A stretch of 64,000 bases of DNA from Boseongicola sp. SB0665_bin_10 (GTDB taxonomy: Bacteria; Pseudomonadota; Alphaproteobacteria; Rhodobacterales; Rhodobacteraceae), in contig VXSG01000097.1 in assembly GCA_009838075.1 (NCBI GenBank), forward strand, positions 1 through 64,000. Direction: 5' to 3'. Positions 47,652 through 58,135 of this stretch are shown one piece after another (positions within the stretch are counted from its first letter, which is position 1; each line of letters opens with the position of its first letter). The position numbers and the translations under genes are program-made. The notes under the pieces are model-generated. The model was not told the DNA's origin, searched no databases, and was given only the letters and a program-made list of their open reading frames with translations.

Positions 47652-48800
47652 ATGATGAAGCCCTATGCATCGGATCCGACCAGGAGTCGCGGGCGCTTGT
47701 TTCCGGAGGAGCAAAGCGCCCTTCGGTCGTGTTATCAGCGCGACCGCGACCGAATCATTCATTCCAGCGCATTCCGCCGGCTCAAGCACAAATCGCAGGT
47801 CTTCATCGAACATGAGGGGGACTACTTCCGGACGAGGTTGACCCATTCGATCGAAGTCGCACAGGTGGCGCGCACCATTTCCAACGCTCTCGGTTTCAAC
47901 ACGGAACTGACCGAAGCCGTGGCCTTGGCGCACGATCTTGGCCATACGCCTTTCGGCCACACTGGCGAGGATGCCCTTGCGGAACTGATGGCGCCTCACG
48001 GCGGATTCGATCACAACGCGCAGGCGTTGCGCATCGTGACGGATCTTGAGCGTCACTATGCCGAATTTGACGGCCTGAACCTCACTTGGGAGACGCTGGA
48101 GGGAATCGCGAAGCATAATGGCCCGGTGACTGGTGACCTGCCTTGGGCGCTCGCGGCCTACCAGAAGCGTCACGATCTCGAAACGGACACCTTCGCCGGC
48201 GCGGAGGCCCAGGTGGCTGCGGTTTCGGACGACATTGCCTACAACCACCATGACCTGCATGACGGATTGAGAGCGAAGCTGTTTTCGACCGATGACCTGG
48301 CCGGGTTGCCGATTCTGTGCCGGTGCTTCGAGCGCGTGGACGAACTGTATCCGGGTCTCGACCGCTATCGCCGTCGCCACGAGGCGTTGCGTCGGTTCTT
48401 CGGAGTCCTGGTCGAGGACGTGATTGCAGTTGCACGGCAGAACCTGGCCAGGCTCGCACCGCGAACGTCCGACGACATTCGAAATGCAGGGTTCCAGATC
48501 ATCCTGTTCTCGGACGCACTTCATCGGGATCTGAAAGTGGTCAGCGACTTCCTGTTCGACCGGATGTACCGTGCGCCCTCGGTGGTCAGGAAGCGCAAGC
48601 AGGTCACGGGCGTGGTCAGGGACCTGTTTCCGTACTTTCTTGAACACCCGGAAGGGCTTCCCCGCAGCTGGCGCGAGGACATCGAGAAGGCCGCCGGCGG
48701 GACCGAGCTTGCCCGGATCGTCTCGGACTACATTGCCGGGATGACGGACCGGTTCGCGCTTCAGTGTCACGAGACGTTCATCGCGGAACGCATGCGCTGA
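47652..48800 (+). CDS. dgt: Deoxyguanosinetriphosphate triphosphohydrolase-like protein
   Basis: RDRDRIIHSSAFRRLKHKSQVF, RTRLTHSIEVAQVAR, ALAHDLGHTPFGHTGE HD motif. Confidence 0.94.
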   Translation: MMKPYASDPTRSRGRLFPEEQSALRSCYQRDRDRIIHSSAFRRLKHKSQVFIEHEGDYFRTRLTHSIEVAQVARTISNALGFNTELTEAVALAHDLGHTPFGHTGEDALAELMAPHGGFDHNAQALRIVTDLERHYAEFDGLNLTWETLEGIAKHNGPVTGDLPWALAAYQKRHDLETDTFAGAEAQVAAVSDDIAYNHHDLHDGLRAKLFSTDDLAGLPILCRCFERVDELYPGLDRYRRRHEALRRFFGVLVEDVIAVARQNLARLAPRTSDDIRNAGFQIILFSDALHRDLKVVSDFLFDRMYRAPSVVRKRKQVTGVVRDLFPYFLEHPEGLPRSWREDIEKAAGGTELARIVSDYIAGMTDRFALQCHETFIAERMR

Positions 48801-48865
48801 GCCCGGCTCCAGGTTTCTGTCGCGCCTCAGATTGACTGCAACTGATTGAATGGTAAACCGCGCGC

Positions 48866-50590
48866 ATGAACATCTTCGGCGAAATCCGTGCATCGGTCCT
48901 GGAAACGCTTGACGCCTTGGTGGCGGAGGGTGTGCTGCCGGTCGGCCTCTCATGGGGCAGCGTCACGGTGGAGCCGCCAAGGGACGCGGCCCATGGCGAC
49001 ATGGCAACGAATGCCGCGATGGTGCTTGCAAAGCCCGCCGGCAAGCCCCCGCGGGACTTCGCCGAAGTTCTGGCCGAGAGATTGATGAATGATCCGAACA
49101 TCGTTCGCGCCGAAGTTGCGGGCCCCGGCTTCATAAACCTGCGGCTGGCTCCCGTGATTTGGCATGACGTGCTGGCGGAAGCGATCGATGCAGGACCGCA
49201 ATTCGGTCATTCCGGCATGGGCGCCGGTGTCAAGGTCAATGTCGAGTTCGTGTCCGCCAACCCGACCGGGCCGCTGCATGTCGGCAACCTGCGGGGAGCG
49301 GTCTTCGGTGACGCGCTCGCATCTCTGCTGGAATTCACGGGCTACGACGTTACGCGCGAATACTACGTCAATGACGGCGGCACGCAGGTCGACACTTTGG
49401 CGCGGTCGGTCTACCTCCGCTATCTTGAGACGCATGGACAGGACGTCGAGTTCGACGAGGACGCATATCCGGGCGAATACCTGGTTCAGGTGGCTGAGGC
49501 GCTCAAGGAATGCGTGGGCGACGCCTATGTCGGCAGGGACGAGGGGGCCTGGCTGTCGGAAGTCAGGGAATTCGCGACCCGAGAGATGATGAATCTGGTC
49601 CGGGAGGATCTTTCGGCCATCGGGGTCACGATGGACGTGTTCTTCAGCGAGAGGTCGCTCTTTGGCACGGGCCGGATCGAGGCGGCGGTTGAAGAGTTGA
49701 AGCGGCGCGACCTCATCTATCAGGGGACGCTTGAGCCGCCAAAGGGCAAGCAGCCCGAAGACTGGGAACCACGCGAACAGACGCTTTTCCGTTCCACGGC
49801 CCACGGCGACGACGTGGACAGGCCGATCATGAAGTCGGACGGTTCATGGACATATTTCGCACCGGACATTGCATATCACTGGGACAAGATCCTGCGCGAC
49901 TATGATGAATTGATCGATGTGTTCGGTGCCGACCACGGCGGATACGTGAAGCGCATGCTGGCCGCCGTGTCCGCGCTTTCGGACGGGCGCGTGCCCTTGG
50001 ACATCAAGCTGACGCAGCTGGTCAGGCTTTGGGAGGGCGGCAAGCCCCTGAGGATGTCCAAGCGGGCGGGCGCGTTCGTTTCGCTGCAGGATCTGGTCGA
50101 ACGCGTGGGCGCGGACGTGACCCGGATGGTGATGCTGACCCGCAGAAATGACGCGCCGCTGGATTTCGACCTTGCAAAGGTGACCGAGCAGTCCAAGGAC
50201 AATCCCGTGTTTTACGTGCAATATGCTCACGCGCGCGTTCGCTCCGTGATGCGCAAGGCAGAGGAGATGCATCTCGATTGGTCAGATGATGCCAAGCTCG
50301 AAGACGAGGCCGAATTTGCATTGGCACGCAAGGTTGCCGAGTGGCCCAGGCTGGTCGAGATCGCGGCACGAAACCATGAGCCGCACCGGATCGCATTCTA
50401 TCTCCATGACCTCGCATCCGAGTTCCATGCCCTTTGGAACCTTGGCAATTCCAAGCCTGCGCTGCGCTTCCTGCACGAAGGGCATCCAAATGCGACAGCA
50501 AGGAAAATGGCGCTTCCACGCGCCGTGGGCATTGTAATTTCCAATGGATTGGGTATTCTGGGGGTGACGCCGGTCGAGGAAATGCGCTGA
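48866..50590 (+). CDS. argS: Arginyl-tRNA synthetase
   Basis: EFVSANPTGPLHVGNLRGAVFGD HIGH-type motif, GKPLRMSKRAG, DALR-like C-terminus. Confidence 0.96.
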   Translation: MNIFGEIRASVLETLDALVAEGVLPVGLSWGSVTVEPPRDAAHGDMATNAAMVLAKPAGKPPRDFAEVLAERLMNDPNIVRAEVAGPGFINLRLAPVIWHDVLAEAIDAGPQFGHSGMGAGVKVNVEFVSANPTGPLHVGNLRGAVFGDALASLLEFTGYDVTREYYVNDGGTQVDTLARSVYLRYLETHGQDVEFDEDAYPGEYLVQVAEALKECVGDAYVGRDEGAWLSEVREFATREMMNLVREDLSAIGVTMDVFFSERSLFGTGRIEAAVEELKRRDLIYQGTLEPPKGKQPEDWEPREQTLFRSTAHGDDVDRPIMKSDGSWTYFAPDIAYHWDKILRDYDELIDVFGADHGGYVKRMLAAVSALSDGRVPLDIKLTQLVRLWEGGKPLRMSKRAGAFVSLQDLVERVGADVTRMVMLTRRNDAPLDFDLAKVTEQSKDNPVFYVQYAHARVRSVMRKAEEMHLDWSDDAKLEDEAEFALARKVAEWPRLVEIAARNHEPHRIAFYLHDLASEFHALWNLGNSKPALRFLHEGHPNATARKMALPRAVGIVISNGLGILGVTPVEEMR

Positions 50591-50669
50591 ATACAACAGG
50601 TACCCGGACCGTGCGCGAGACGAGCAGGATGACCGCTGGACCAACCGGTGGCAGCATTGAGGCACGGAA

Positions 50670-51608
50670 ATGACGGCAATCAATTTCGAAGATCAAGAGG
50701 AATCCGCCGAGGCCGGATTCCTGGCGGCTGTCATGAATTGGGCCGGCGCGCTCCTTTCGGTCCTGTTGATTGCGGGACTGATGGCTTGGGCATGGCAGCT
50801 ATGGGTCAGGGACGTGACGGGCGTCCCGGTGATAAGGGCGCTTTCGGGCCCGATGCGGGTGTTGCCCGAAGACCCCGGGGGTCTGGCCAGCGAAAATCGG
50901 GGCCTGACAGTCAACCGGATCGCGGAGGATCGCACGGATGTTGCTCCTGCGAAGGAGGTGGTTCTGGTTTCCGTACCCGTTGCACTGGACGAAGACGAGG
51001 ATCTTGCAATGGGTGCGCTGCCGCGAGCGGCCGATGCCGGGGCAGACGTGGCGCTGCCCGGCACCGCGGGTGATGTCGAAGGGGCAGTCATGACGGTAGG
51101 CGAGGTTCCCGGATTCGGCACGGAGCAGGAGATCGTCGGTCAGGGCGAGGTGGTGCGTTTCGGAACAGACCGGGCCGTTCAGGAAGCGCTGGCGGACGTC
51201 TTGGCGGCTTCCGCGGGCACGACTGTCGGCGCGTCCGGTGCCAGGATGATTCCGGCGGCATTTCGACCGCCTCCGCGTCGTCCGGAAGGCCTGCGAGCCT
51301 TGGCTGCACCTGCCGCAGGTCCAGGCACCGGCGATGTTCAACTCTCGGCAGTCCCGCCGGGCACGAGGCTCGTGCAACTCGGCGCCTACGGAGACACGGG
51401 CGCTGCGCACGCAGAGTGGGACAGGATCGTTGCACGCTTCGGCGACTACATGGTCGGCAAGCGGCGGGTCGTGCAGGAAGTGGAGTCAGGCCACCGCACG
51501 TTCTTCCGCTTGCGGGCAACGGGCTTCGTCGACCTGGCCGATGCGCGGCGCTTTTGCTCTGTACTGCAGGCGGATGGTGCAGACTGCATTCCGGTCGTGC
51601 AGCAGTAA
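50670..51608 (+). CDS. SPOR domain-containing protein
   Basis: N-terminal TM; C-terminal RLVQLGAYGDTGAAHAEWDRIVARFGDYMVGKRRVVQ...FFRLRATGFVDLADARRFCSVLQADGADCIPV. Confidence 0.9.
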   Translation: MTAINFEDQEESAEAGFLAAVMNWAGALLSVLLIAGLMAWAWQLWVRDVTGVPVIRALSGPMRVLPEDPGGLASENRGLTVNRIAEDRTDVAPAKEVVLVSVPVALDEDEDLAMGALPRAADAGADVALPGTAGDVEGAVMTVGEVPGFGTEQEIVGQGEVVRFGTDRAVQEALADVLAASAGTTVGASGARMIPAAFRPPPRRPEGLRALAAPAAGPGTGDVQLSAVPPGTRLVQLGAYGDTGAAHAEWDRIVARFGDYMVGKRRVVQEVESGHRTFFRLRATGFVDLADARRFCSVLQADGADCIPVVQQ

Positions 51609-52643
51609 GTGCCAAGTGGCGCGTATATCTTTGCGCCATCCGGGACTGAGCTCGGGCCCCGGGAAGCCAGGTTTTTCTCCGAGGCGCAGCCCTTCGGGTT
51701 CATCATGTTTCAACGGAATTGCAAGTCCCCGGACCAGCTTCGCCGCCTGACAGCGGAGATTCGCGAGGCCGTCGGGCGCAATGCACCGATCTTGATTGAT
51801 CAGGAGGGCGGCCGCGTCCAGCGGATGCGGGCACCCCATTGGCGCGAGTGGATGCCTCCCCTTGACCAGGTGGAAGCGCTTGCCGGCACAGGCGACGTAT
51901 CGTGCGCGGCAGAACGGGCAATGTACCTGCGCGGGTTCCTGATCGGCACCGAGCTGCTCGCGCACGGAATAGACGTGAACTGCGCTCCATGCGCGGACGT
52001 GGCCAGGCCCGAAACTCATCCCTTCCTCAGGAATCGTTGCCTCGGCTCATCAGCCGTCGTGGTGACGGTCATGGCGCGTGCGCTCGCCGCGGGCCTGACA
52101 GATGCGGGCTGCCTGCCTGTCCTAAAGCATGCGCCCGGTCACGGACGCGCGACACGCGACAGTCATGAGGCCCTGCCTCGCATCGACGCATCGCTTGCCG
52201 AGCTTTTCGAGACCGACTTCCTGCCGTTTCGCGAACTCGCGGGCCTGCCAATGGCGATGACGGCACATGTTGTCCTTCCTGAAATCGATCCTGAACGGCC
52301 GGTGACGCTCTCCGAAGCCGGCGTGACATATCTGCGCGAAGAGCTTGGGCTTGCGGGATTGTTGCTGACGGACGACATCTCGATGGGGGCATTGTTCGGG
52401 AAGGTCGAATCCCGCGCTGCATCGGCACATGAGGCCGGATGTGACCTGGTGCTCCATTGCAACGGGGATCTCGCCGAGATGTCGGCGATTGCGACGGTCG
52501 TGGGTGAAATGTCGTCATCGGCCCGAAGAATGGCAGATATTGCGTTTTCTGGACGAAAGAACCCACTAGATGTTGACATTTCCGATTTTGAAGCCGAGTT
52601 TGCGGCGCTAACGCAGGAGGCGAACAAGAATGCCGGACGGTGA
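51609..52643 (+). CDS. nagZ: Beta-N-acetylhexosaminidase (GH3)
   Basis: LIDQEGGRVQRMRAPHW, KHAPGHGRATRDSHEALPRID, LLTDDISMGAL; GTG start directly after the upstream stop. Confidence 0.93.
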   Translation: MPSGAYIFAPSGTELGPREARFFSEAQPFGFIMFQRNCKSPDQLRRLTAEIREAVGRNAPILIDQEGGRVQRMRAPHWREWMPPLDQVEALAGTGDVSCAAERAMYLRGFLIGTELLAHGIDVNCAPCADVARPETHPFLRNRCLGSSAVVVTVMARALAAGLTDAGCLPVLKHAPGHGRATRDSHEALPRIDASLAELFETDFLPFRELAGLPMAMTAHVVLPEIDPERPVTLSEAGVTYLREELGLAGLLLTDDISMGALFGKVESRAASAHEAGCDLVLHCNGDLAEMSAIATVVGEMSSSARRMADIAFSGRKNPLDVDISDFEAEFAALTQEANKNAGR

Positions 52644-53412
52644 TGCGGAATTTGTCGAGGTCGAGGCTCGCGTCGAGCCCGATGCACTGCTTGTCGACGT
52701 GGATGGGTTCGAGGGGCCGCTCGACCTGCTTCTTCAGCTTGCACGGAACCAGAAAGTGGATCTACGCAAGATCAGCGTGCTGGCGCTTGCAGAGCAGTAC
52801 CTCCTGTTCATCGAACGCGCGAAATCCCTCAGAATCGAGCTCGCGGCCGACTATCTGGTCCTGGCGGCCTGGCTGACCTTTCTGAAGTCGCGATTGCTCT
52901 TGCCGCGAGACCCGGACGACGAGGGACAGTCCGGCGAGGAACTGGCAGCGCATCTCGCGTTCCAGCTCGAACGCCTGGCTGCGATGCGGGACTCCGCGGC
53001 AAGGCTCATGGCGCGGGATCAGAAGGGCAGGGAATTCTTTGTGCGCGGCATTCCGGAAGACGTGAATCGCGTGTGCCGCGTTCGCTACACCGCGTCACTC
53101 CTGGATCTCATGCAGGGTTATGCCCGGGTTCGGACTCGAGACGAGTTTCGCCCGTTCACGTTCATCCGTGAACACGTGATGACGCTCGAGCACGCGCTTG
53201 AGCGAATGCGGAGCTTGATCGGATACGCGGGCGAATGGACCGATCTCATGTCCTACTTGCCTCAAGGTTGGGAGACTGACCCGAAACGGCGTCGTTCGGC
53301 CACTGCATCGCACTTCGCCGCATCACTGGAACTCGCAAAGGGCGGCGCAATTCAGATTCGGCAAAGCGAGATATTTGCACCGATCCAGATCAAGGTGGTT
53401 CAGGGTGGTTGA
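52630..53412 (+). CDS. scpA: Segregation and condensation protein A
   Basis: FEGPLDLLLQLARNQKVDLRKISVLALAEQYL, ADYLVLAAWLTFLKSRLLLP. Confidence 0.94.
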   Translation: MPDGDAEFVEVEARVEPDALLVDVDGFEGPLDLLLQLARNQKVDLRKISVLALAEQYLLFIERAKSLRIELAADYLVLAAWLTFLKSRLLLPRDPDDEGQSGEELAAHLAFQLERLAAMRDSAARLMARDQKGREFFVRGIPEDVNRVCRVRYTASLLDLMQGYARVRTRDEFRPFTFIREHVMTLEHALERMRSLIGYAGEWTDLMSYLPQGWETDPKRRRSATASHFAASLELAKGGAIQIRQSEIFAPIQIKVVQGG

Positions 53413-54079
53413 CGCCGACGAGGACCTCGGGGCGCTTGGCAGCCTGTTCGAAGCTCCCGCGCTGCATGAACAGGAGCGGATGGTCGAGGCCATGCTGTTC
53501 GCGTCGGCGGAGCCGATTTCAATTGTCGACCTCAATGCCCGCATGCCCCATGGAAGCGATGCCGCCAAGGCACTTGAACTGCTGAAGGCACGCTACGAGG
53601 GGCGAGGCGTGAACGTGCGAAAGTCAGGTGATGGTTGGGCCATCCGCACATCGCCTGATCTCGGATTCCTGATGACGAAGGAGATCGTTGAGACGCGCAG
53701 GCTGAGTCGCGCCGCGATCGAGACATTGACGATCATTGCCTATCACCAGCCTGCGACCCGGGCGGAGATCGAGGAAATTCGCGGCGTAAGCGTCAGCCGG
53801 GGAACGCTCGACCAGCTCTTCGAGCTCGAGTGGATAAGGCTGGGTCGCCGGAGGATGACTCCCGGGCGACCGGTGACGTATGCCGTGACCCAGACCTTCC
53901 TGGACCATTTTGGGCTTGAAAGCACGAAGGACCTTCCGGGACTCAAGGAGCTTCGGTCGGCGGGCCTCCTGGACAGCCGTCCTCCTCCCGACAATGAGTC
54001 CGGCGAGCGCGGCGGGGAGACTGACTCCCAGTCGGAAATGTTCGCCGAGGACGAAGAAGCGGACGCGAGGGACGCATGA
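53405..54079 (+). CDS. scpB: Segregation and condensation protein B
   Basis: MVEAMLFASAEPISI, TLTIIAYHQPATRAEIEEIRGVS, GRPVTYAVTQTFLDHFGL; GTG start overlaps the scpA stop. Confidence 0.93.
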   Translation: MVDADEDLGALGSLFEAPALHEQERMVEAMLFASAEPISIVDLNARMPHGSDAAKALELLKARYEGRGVNVRKSGDGWAIRTSPDLGFLMTKEIVETRRLSRAAIETLTIIAYHQPATRAEIEEIRGVSVSRGTLDQLFELEWIRLGRRRMTPGRPVTYAVTQTFLDHFGLESTKDLPGLKELRSAGLLDSRPPPDNESGERGGETDSQSEMFAEDEEADARDA

Positions 54080-54415
54080 GGCAGGTCATGTTCGCTTGAC
54101 GATGCCACGGCGCGTGCGGCTGAATTGATGGTGGAGGTGGCGCGCTCGGGCCTCCTGCATGTTCGACCGTCAGTTCAGGGTTGAAGGATTTCGCCCGCTG
54201 CGCACCTTGGCCGTACGCAGCACACGTGCTCCTACTGAAGAAGACCTGTCCTGCGGGGCGCGAAGATCGAGGACAACATGTCCGGCTCAAGCCAGTGACC
54301 CGGACACGAGTCTTTTCCAGCAACGGCGTTGAAGGTCGGTCGGCGCCGTGTCGCGCGGAGAATCGCTGCACGAACCTGTCATCGGCGAGGGCTGGGGACG
54401 GTATCGGGTTCGCGC

Positions 54416-55195
54416 CTACTGGCCAAACCGGTAGAAGATCATCACGCGCGCCATTCCGCCCTGGTTGTCGAGCGAATAGGTGCAGGGCCTGAACTCGCCG
54501 CCCCGACCACAGCGATTGTTGCCGGACGCGTTTACCTGATAGTTTTCCTGCCCGAAGTCAAAGCGCGTCCCGTCGAGTCGCACGGCCCAACCGGAGGAGA
54601 GCGGCATCTCGAGACCCGCCCCAAGCGCCCATCCAACCCGGGTTTTGTCACTTCGGAAAGAGTCGTCGGCGTCAAAAAGCAGGTTCCCTTCAAGGCAACC
54701 GGGCCCCCCGTAGTCAATGTCAGTGACTGAATTGACGATCCGTGCCAGCGCAGGCCCGCCGGCGAGAAAGACCCGGGTGTTCCCGACATCCATGTCAAGG
54801 CCCATTCGCGCCGTGGCCATCCAGCGAATGCGCGCCGTGGCGGTTTCGTCGCCACATGTCGGATCCAGCTGGTCCGTGTCCGCGGACATTCTGCCGGCCA
54901 GGGCGTCGATTTCGATCCGCAGCCCCGTTCGACCCATGTCAAGGCGGCGGCCTGCCAGAAGGCCGACGGCGGCGGCCGGACTGTCGAACTTGTTGGTTGA
55001 CCCCGGACTGCCCCAATCGGCAAATCCGTCGACATCAACGATCTTGTTCGCCACCTTTCCGGTGCTGACGAACAATCCGGCGTAATTCCCGTTGCCGCCA
55101 ATGTCGGCAGCCCGTGTCTCCGCGGCACTGATAGCCAGCACGGCGAGGGCGGCCACGGTCATGGTCCGCCACCGCCAAGACATGTCCCGTATCAT
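54416..55195 (-). CDS. Outer membrane beta-barrel protein
   Basis: Signal peptide (MTVAALAVLAISAAETRAADI), alternating beta-strand pattern, terminal ...GGMARVMIFYRFGQ ; start approximate. Confidence 0.72.
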   Translation of the reverse strand: MIRDMSWRWRTMTVAALAVLAISAAETRAADIGGNGNYAGLFVSTGKVANKIVDVDGFADWGSPGSTNKFDSPAAAVGLLAGRRLDMGRTGLRIEIDALAGRMSADTDQLDPTCGDETATARIRWMATARMGLDMDVGNTRVFLAGGPALARIVNSVTDIDYGGPGCLEGNLLFDADDSFRSDKTRVGWALGAGLEMPLSSGWAVRLDGTRFDFGQENYQVNASGNNRCGRGGEFRPCTYSLDNQGGMARVMIFYRFGQ

Positions 55196-55654
55196 GCGGC
55201 TCCAGCCTCCATCGTGCCAGCGATGCGACGGCGTCGTGCGCGCACCAACCAAAGTGCCAATGGAAGCACGATCGACCGCGGCACGGAAAGGGCGGTCCTT
55301 CGCGACTTCGTCCAACATCGCACACTTCCCCCGTCGAGTATCAGCCTTCGAAAATGCCGGTGCACAGCGACTCATTGCAAGCGGAACAAGTTACGTCAAC
55401 CGACCCGATGGAGCAGGTCCCCGTCCGGCGGGGCAGCACGGTGCGGTCAACGCAGCATGTGCATCGCGGGCAACCCCTTGTCGCAAGATGGTTCGGGACG
55501 AGAGTCCATGAACGGCGCGGTTCGCGACGGAACCGTTCAAGCTCTCACCGCCGCACGGCACGGGTCCGCCAGCTCTTGCGGACGAAAATGAAGTGGCCAG
55601 AGGAGAAATGGCGGAACAATGCATTTCACGGCGCCGAAATCAGGCCAGGATGTT

Positions 55655-56746
55655 TCAGGGCGGGGTCGCTGACCCCATCCGGAACTGCTTTGAGAGCTTG
55701 AGCCCCTGGCCCTGGTAGTTGGACGAAATCGCGCTTCCATACAGCGCTGCAGGCCGCGCGGACATCCTTTCGTACACCAGGCGCCCGACAATCTGGCCAT
55801 GCTCAAGAACGAACGGCGCCTCATGGCACCGCACTTCCAACACGCCTCGGGAACCTGCGCCACCCGCCTCGGCCCAGCCGAATCCCGGGTCGAAGAAACC
55901 CGCGTAGTGGACGCGAAACTCTCCGGCCATGGCCAGGTATGGCGCCATTTCCGCGGCATGAGTCGGCGGGATCGTCACGGCCTCCCGGCTGACCAGGATG
56001 TAGAAGGCTCCGGGATCCAGGATGATCCGTCCCTCGCCGGTGTGGACTTCCTCCCAGAATTCGTCAGGTTCGTAGCCAGCAAAGTTGTCGAGGTCGATCA
56101 CCCCGCCATGCGGCTTGGCGCGGTAGCCGACGAGCGTTCCGTCGGCCGGATCCAGGTCGACCGAGAATCCGAGACCCTCGGAGATCACTGCCGTTCCGGA
56201 GACGAGGCCGACTTCCTCATGGAGTGCGGCTAGGGCGGTGTCATCCAGCGCGACGTGTCCTTCTCGGAACCGGATCTGGTTGAGCCGCATGCCCGGCCGG
56301 ACCAGCACGGAGAACGACCGAGGGCAGATCTCGGCATAAAGCGGTCCATGATAGCCCGCCGGGATGCGGTCGAACTCCGTCGCGCCGTCCGTGATGGCCC
56401 GGGTCAGAAGGTCAAGCCTGCCGGTCGAGCTCTTTGCGTTCGCGACCGCTGAAATGGTCTTTGGCAGGGCAAGTCGCTCCTGCAAGGGCACGACATAGAC
56501 GCATCCCCTTTCGAGCACCGCACCGTCGCTGAGATCGAATCGATGCATCTCGAACTTGTGCAGCCGATCCTCGACGCCGGCACCGCCGGTTGCGAGGAAG
56601 GATGCGCGGACACGATAGGCGACGTCGCCGAGTCGCAGGTCCAGCGACGCGGGCTGGACCTGTGCGTCCGCGAATCCCGCGCCGGCGTCGATCGAACCGT
56701 TCCCGATCATGGCCCGGATTTCGGTGTCTGGCAGAACGCCAGTCAC
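55655..56746 (-). CDS. dcd: 2'-deoxycytidine 5'-triphosphate deaminase (long alphaproteobacterial form)
   Basis: VQPASLDLRLGDVAYRVRASFL, AVANAKSSTGRLDLLTRAITDG, GYHGPLYAEICPRSFSVLVRPGMRLNQIRFREG; GTG start inferred. Confidence 0.88.
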   Translation of the reverse strand: MTGVLPDTEIRAMIGNGSIDAGAGFADAQVQPASLDLRLGDVAYRVRASFLATGGAGVEDRLHKFEMHRFDLSDGAVLERGCVYVVPLQERLALPKTISAVANAKSSTGRLDLLTRAITDGATEFDRIPAGYHGPLYAEICPRSFSVLVRPGMRLNQIRFREGHVALDDTALAALHEEVGLVSGTAVISEGLGFSVDLDPADGTLVGYRAKPHGGVIDLDNFAGYEPDEFWEEVHTGEGRIILDPGAFYILVSREAVTIPPTHAAEMAPYLAMAGEFRVHYAGFFDPGFGWAEAGGAGSRGVLEVRCHEAPFVLEHGQIVGRLVYERMSARPAALYGSAISSNYQGQGLKLSKQFRMGSATPP

Positions 56747-56916
56747 GGTCGGCGCTCGGAAGTGGGCGGCAATTTCTCGGGTGCAGCGTCTCGATGGCGT
56801 CGGCATGCGCGAAGAGCGGCCAGGTGTCCTGCGACACGGAACGCACGGACCCGGCTGCCCTTGCAACTCTTCCTGCATGATGAATTCGTCATCGGTTGCC
56901 CAGGTCTTTCAGGTGA

Positions 56917-56994
56917 TGGTCGGGCTAGCAGGATTTGAACCTGCGACCTTCCGTCCCCCAGACGGACGCGCTAACCAAGCTGCGCCATAGCCCG
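56917..56994 (-). tRNA. tRNA-Pro (anticodon GGG)
   Basis: CGGGCTATGGCGCAGCTTGGTTAGCGCGTCCGTCTGGGGGACGGAAGGTCGCAGGTTCAAATCCTGCTAGCCCGACCA folds as a cloverleaf with encoded CCA. Confidence 0.95.
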
Positions 56995-57051
56995 ACTTTC
57001 GGCCTTCTGTCGCAAAAGGGGACGCGTGGCAATGGTTGATCCGGCGGCATG

Positions 57052-57729
57052 TCACGAATCCACGGACCTGCGCGTTGAAAGGGCCCTAAGTCGTCCGGCA
57101 ACCTTCAACAGGCCATCGCGACGCGCTTTCAGCTTGGCCGGGTCGGCCAGAATCACGCGTGCGGCGATCCCAGGCCCCCGAGCAAAATCCTCGGCATCGT
57201 CCTCGGGGTCCGCTTCAGCGGCATCGGATGGATCGATCTCGAGGGCAGCTTCCCGTGCGGGCCGCAGGCCCGCATCTGCCTGTTCCGCGGCATCCGCTTC
57301 TTCCTGGGGCCGGCTCTCCATCGTGTCGGCATCGGTGTCGGCGTGTCCGCCGTCCCCTTCCATCTCGTCGGGCGCGGCGGGGGAGGGAATCCGTTGCGCG
57401 TCCTTTGCAACGGACTCAACTTGGTCTTGAGCTTCCTGCTCCGCCTGTTCTGAATCAAGCGGAATCGAGAAGGAGGAGACGTGACTCGCTCCTTGTTCCC
57501 GGAGCAGCTTCTGCACCCCGCGAATCGTCATGCCCTTGTCCCGTAGAAGCGTCTTTATCCCTCCAACGAGCAGCATGTCGGCAGGACGATAGTAGCGGCG
57601 TCCACCGGCACGCTTTGTCGGCTTGATTTGCGCAAACCGCGTTTCCCAGAAGCGAAGGACGTGTGCGGGCACATCCAGCCAGTCAGCCACTTCAGAAATG
57701 GTTCGGAACGCCTCGCGGGACTTTTGCAC
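57052..57729 (-). CDS. MerR family transcriptional regulator
   Basis: [55 protein letters not shown]. Confidence 0.92.
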   Translation of the reverse strand: MQKSREAFRTISEVADWLDVPAHVLRFWETRFAQIKPTKRAGGRRYYRPADMLLVGGIKTLLRDKGMTIRGVQKLLREQGASHVSSFSIPLDSEQAEQEAQDQVESVAKDAQRIPSPAAPDEMEGDGGHADTDADTMESRPQEEADAAEQADAGLRPAREAALEIDPSDAAEADPEDDAEDFARGPGIAARVILADPAKLKARRDGLLKVAGRLRALSTRRSVDS

Positions 57730-57735
57730 CGTGGA

Positions 57736-58038
57736 TCAAGCCTTGTTGCCGGCAGCTACTCGCTCTTTCATCAGATGAGAGGGACGAAACGTAAGAACTT
57801 TGCGTGGATGGATCGGCACCTCTTCGCCGGTCTTGGGATTGCGGCCGACGCGCGGTCCCTTTTCCCGGATGGAGAATGTTCCGAAGGAAGAGACTTTCAC
57901 CTGTTCACCCCTGGCGAGAGTGTCTGAAATGTGTTCAATGACGCTTTCGACCAGTTGAGCGGATTCGTTGCGACTGAGACCGACTTCCTGGTAGACGGCA
58001 TCCCTGAGATCCATCCGTGTCAATGTCTGTTCGCCCAT
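57736..58038 (-). CDS. ihfA: Integration host factor subunit alpha
   Basis: [67 protein letters not shown]. Confidence 0.96.
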   Translation of the reverse strand: MGEQTLTRMDLRDAVYQEVGLSRNESAQLVESVIEHISDTLARGEQVKVSSFGTFSIREKGPRVGRNPKTGEEVPIHPRKVLTFRPSHLMKERVAAGNKA

Positions 58039-58135
58039 AAATTCCCCCTGCACGAATTTGTTTTGTGGCGGCAGAATGGGCGGGGAGAGTTGCCGAGTCA
58101 ATAACGGGACGCCCCCAAAATCGGGCTGGTCCGGA

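Noticed and set aside
47196-48953. 585-aa minus-strand ORF
   Set aside because: Antisense to dgt and out of frame with the erpA-type gene; no motifs.
56917-56994. tRNA-Pro as an integration site for a genomic island
   Set aside because: No integrase, direct repeat of the tRNA 3' end, or mobile genes recognised nearby; flanks are core genes.
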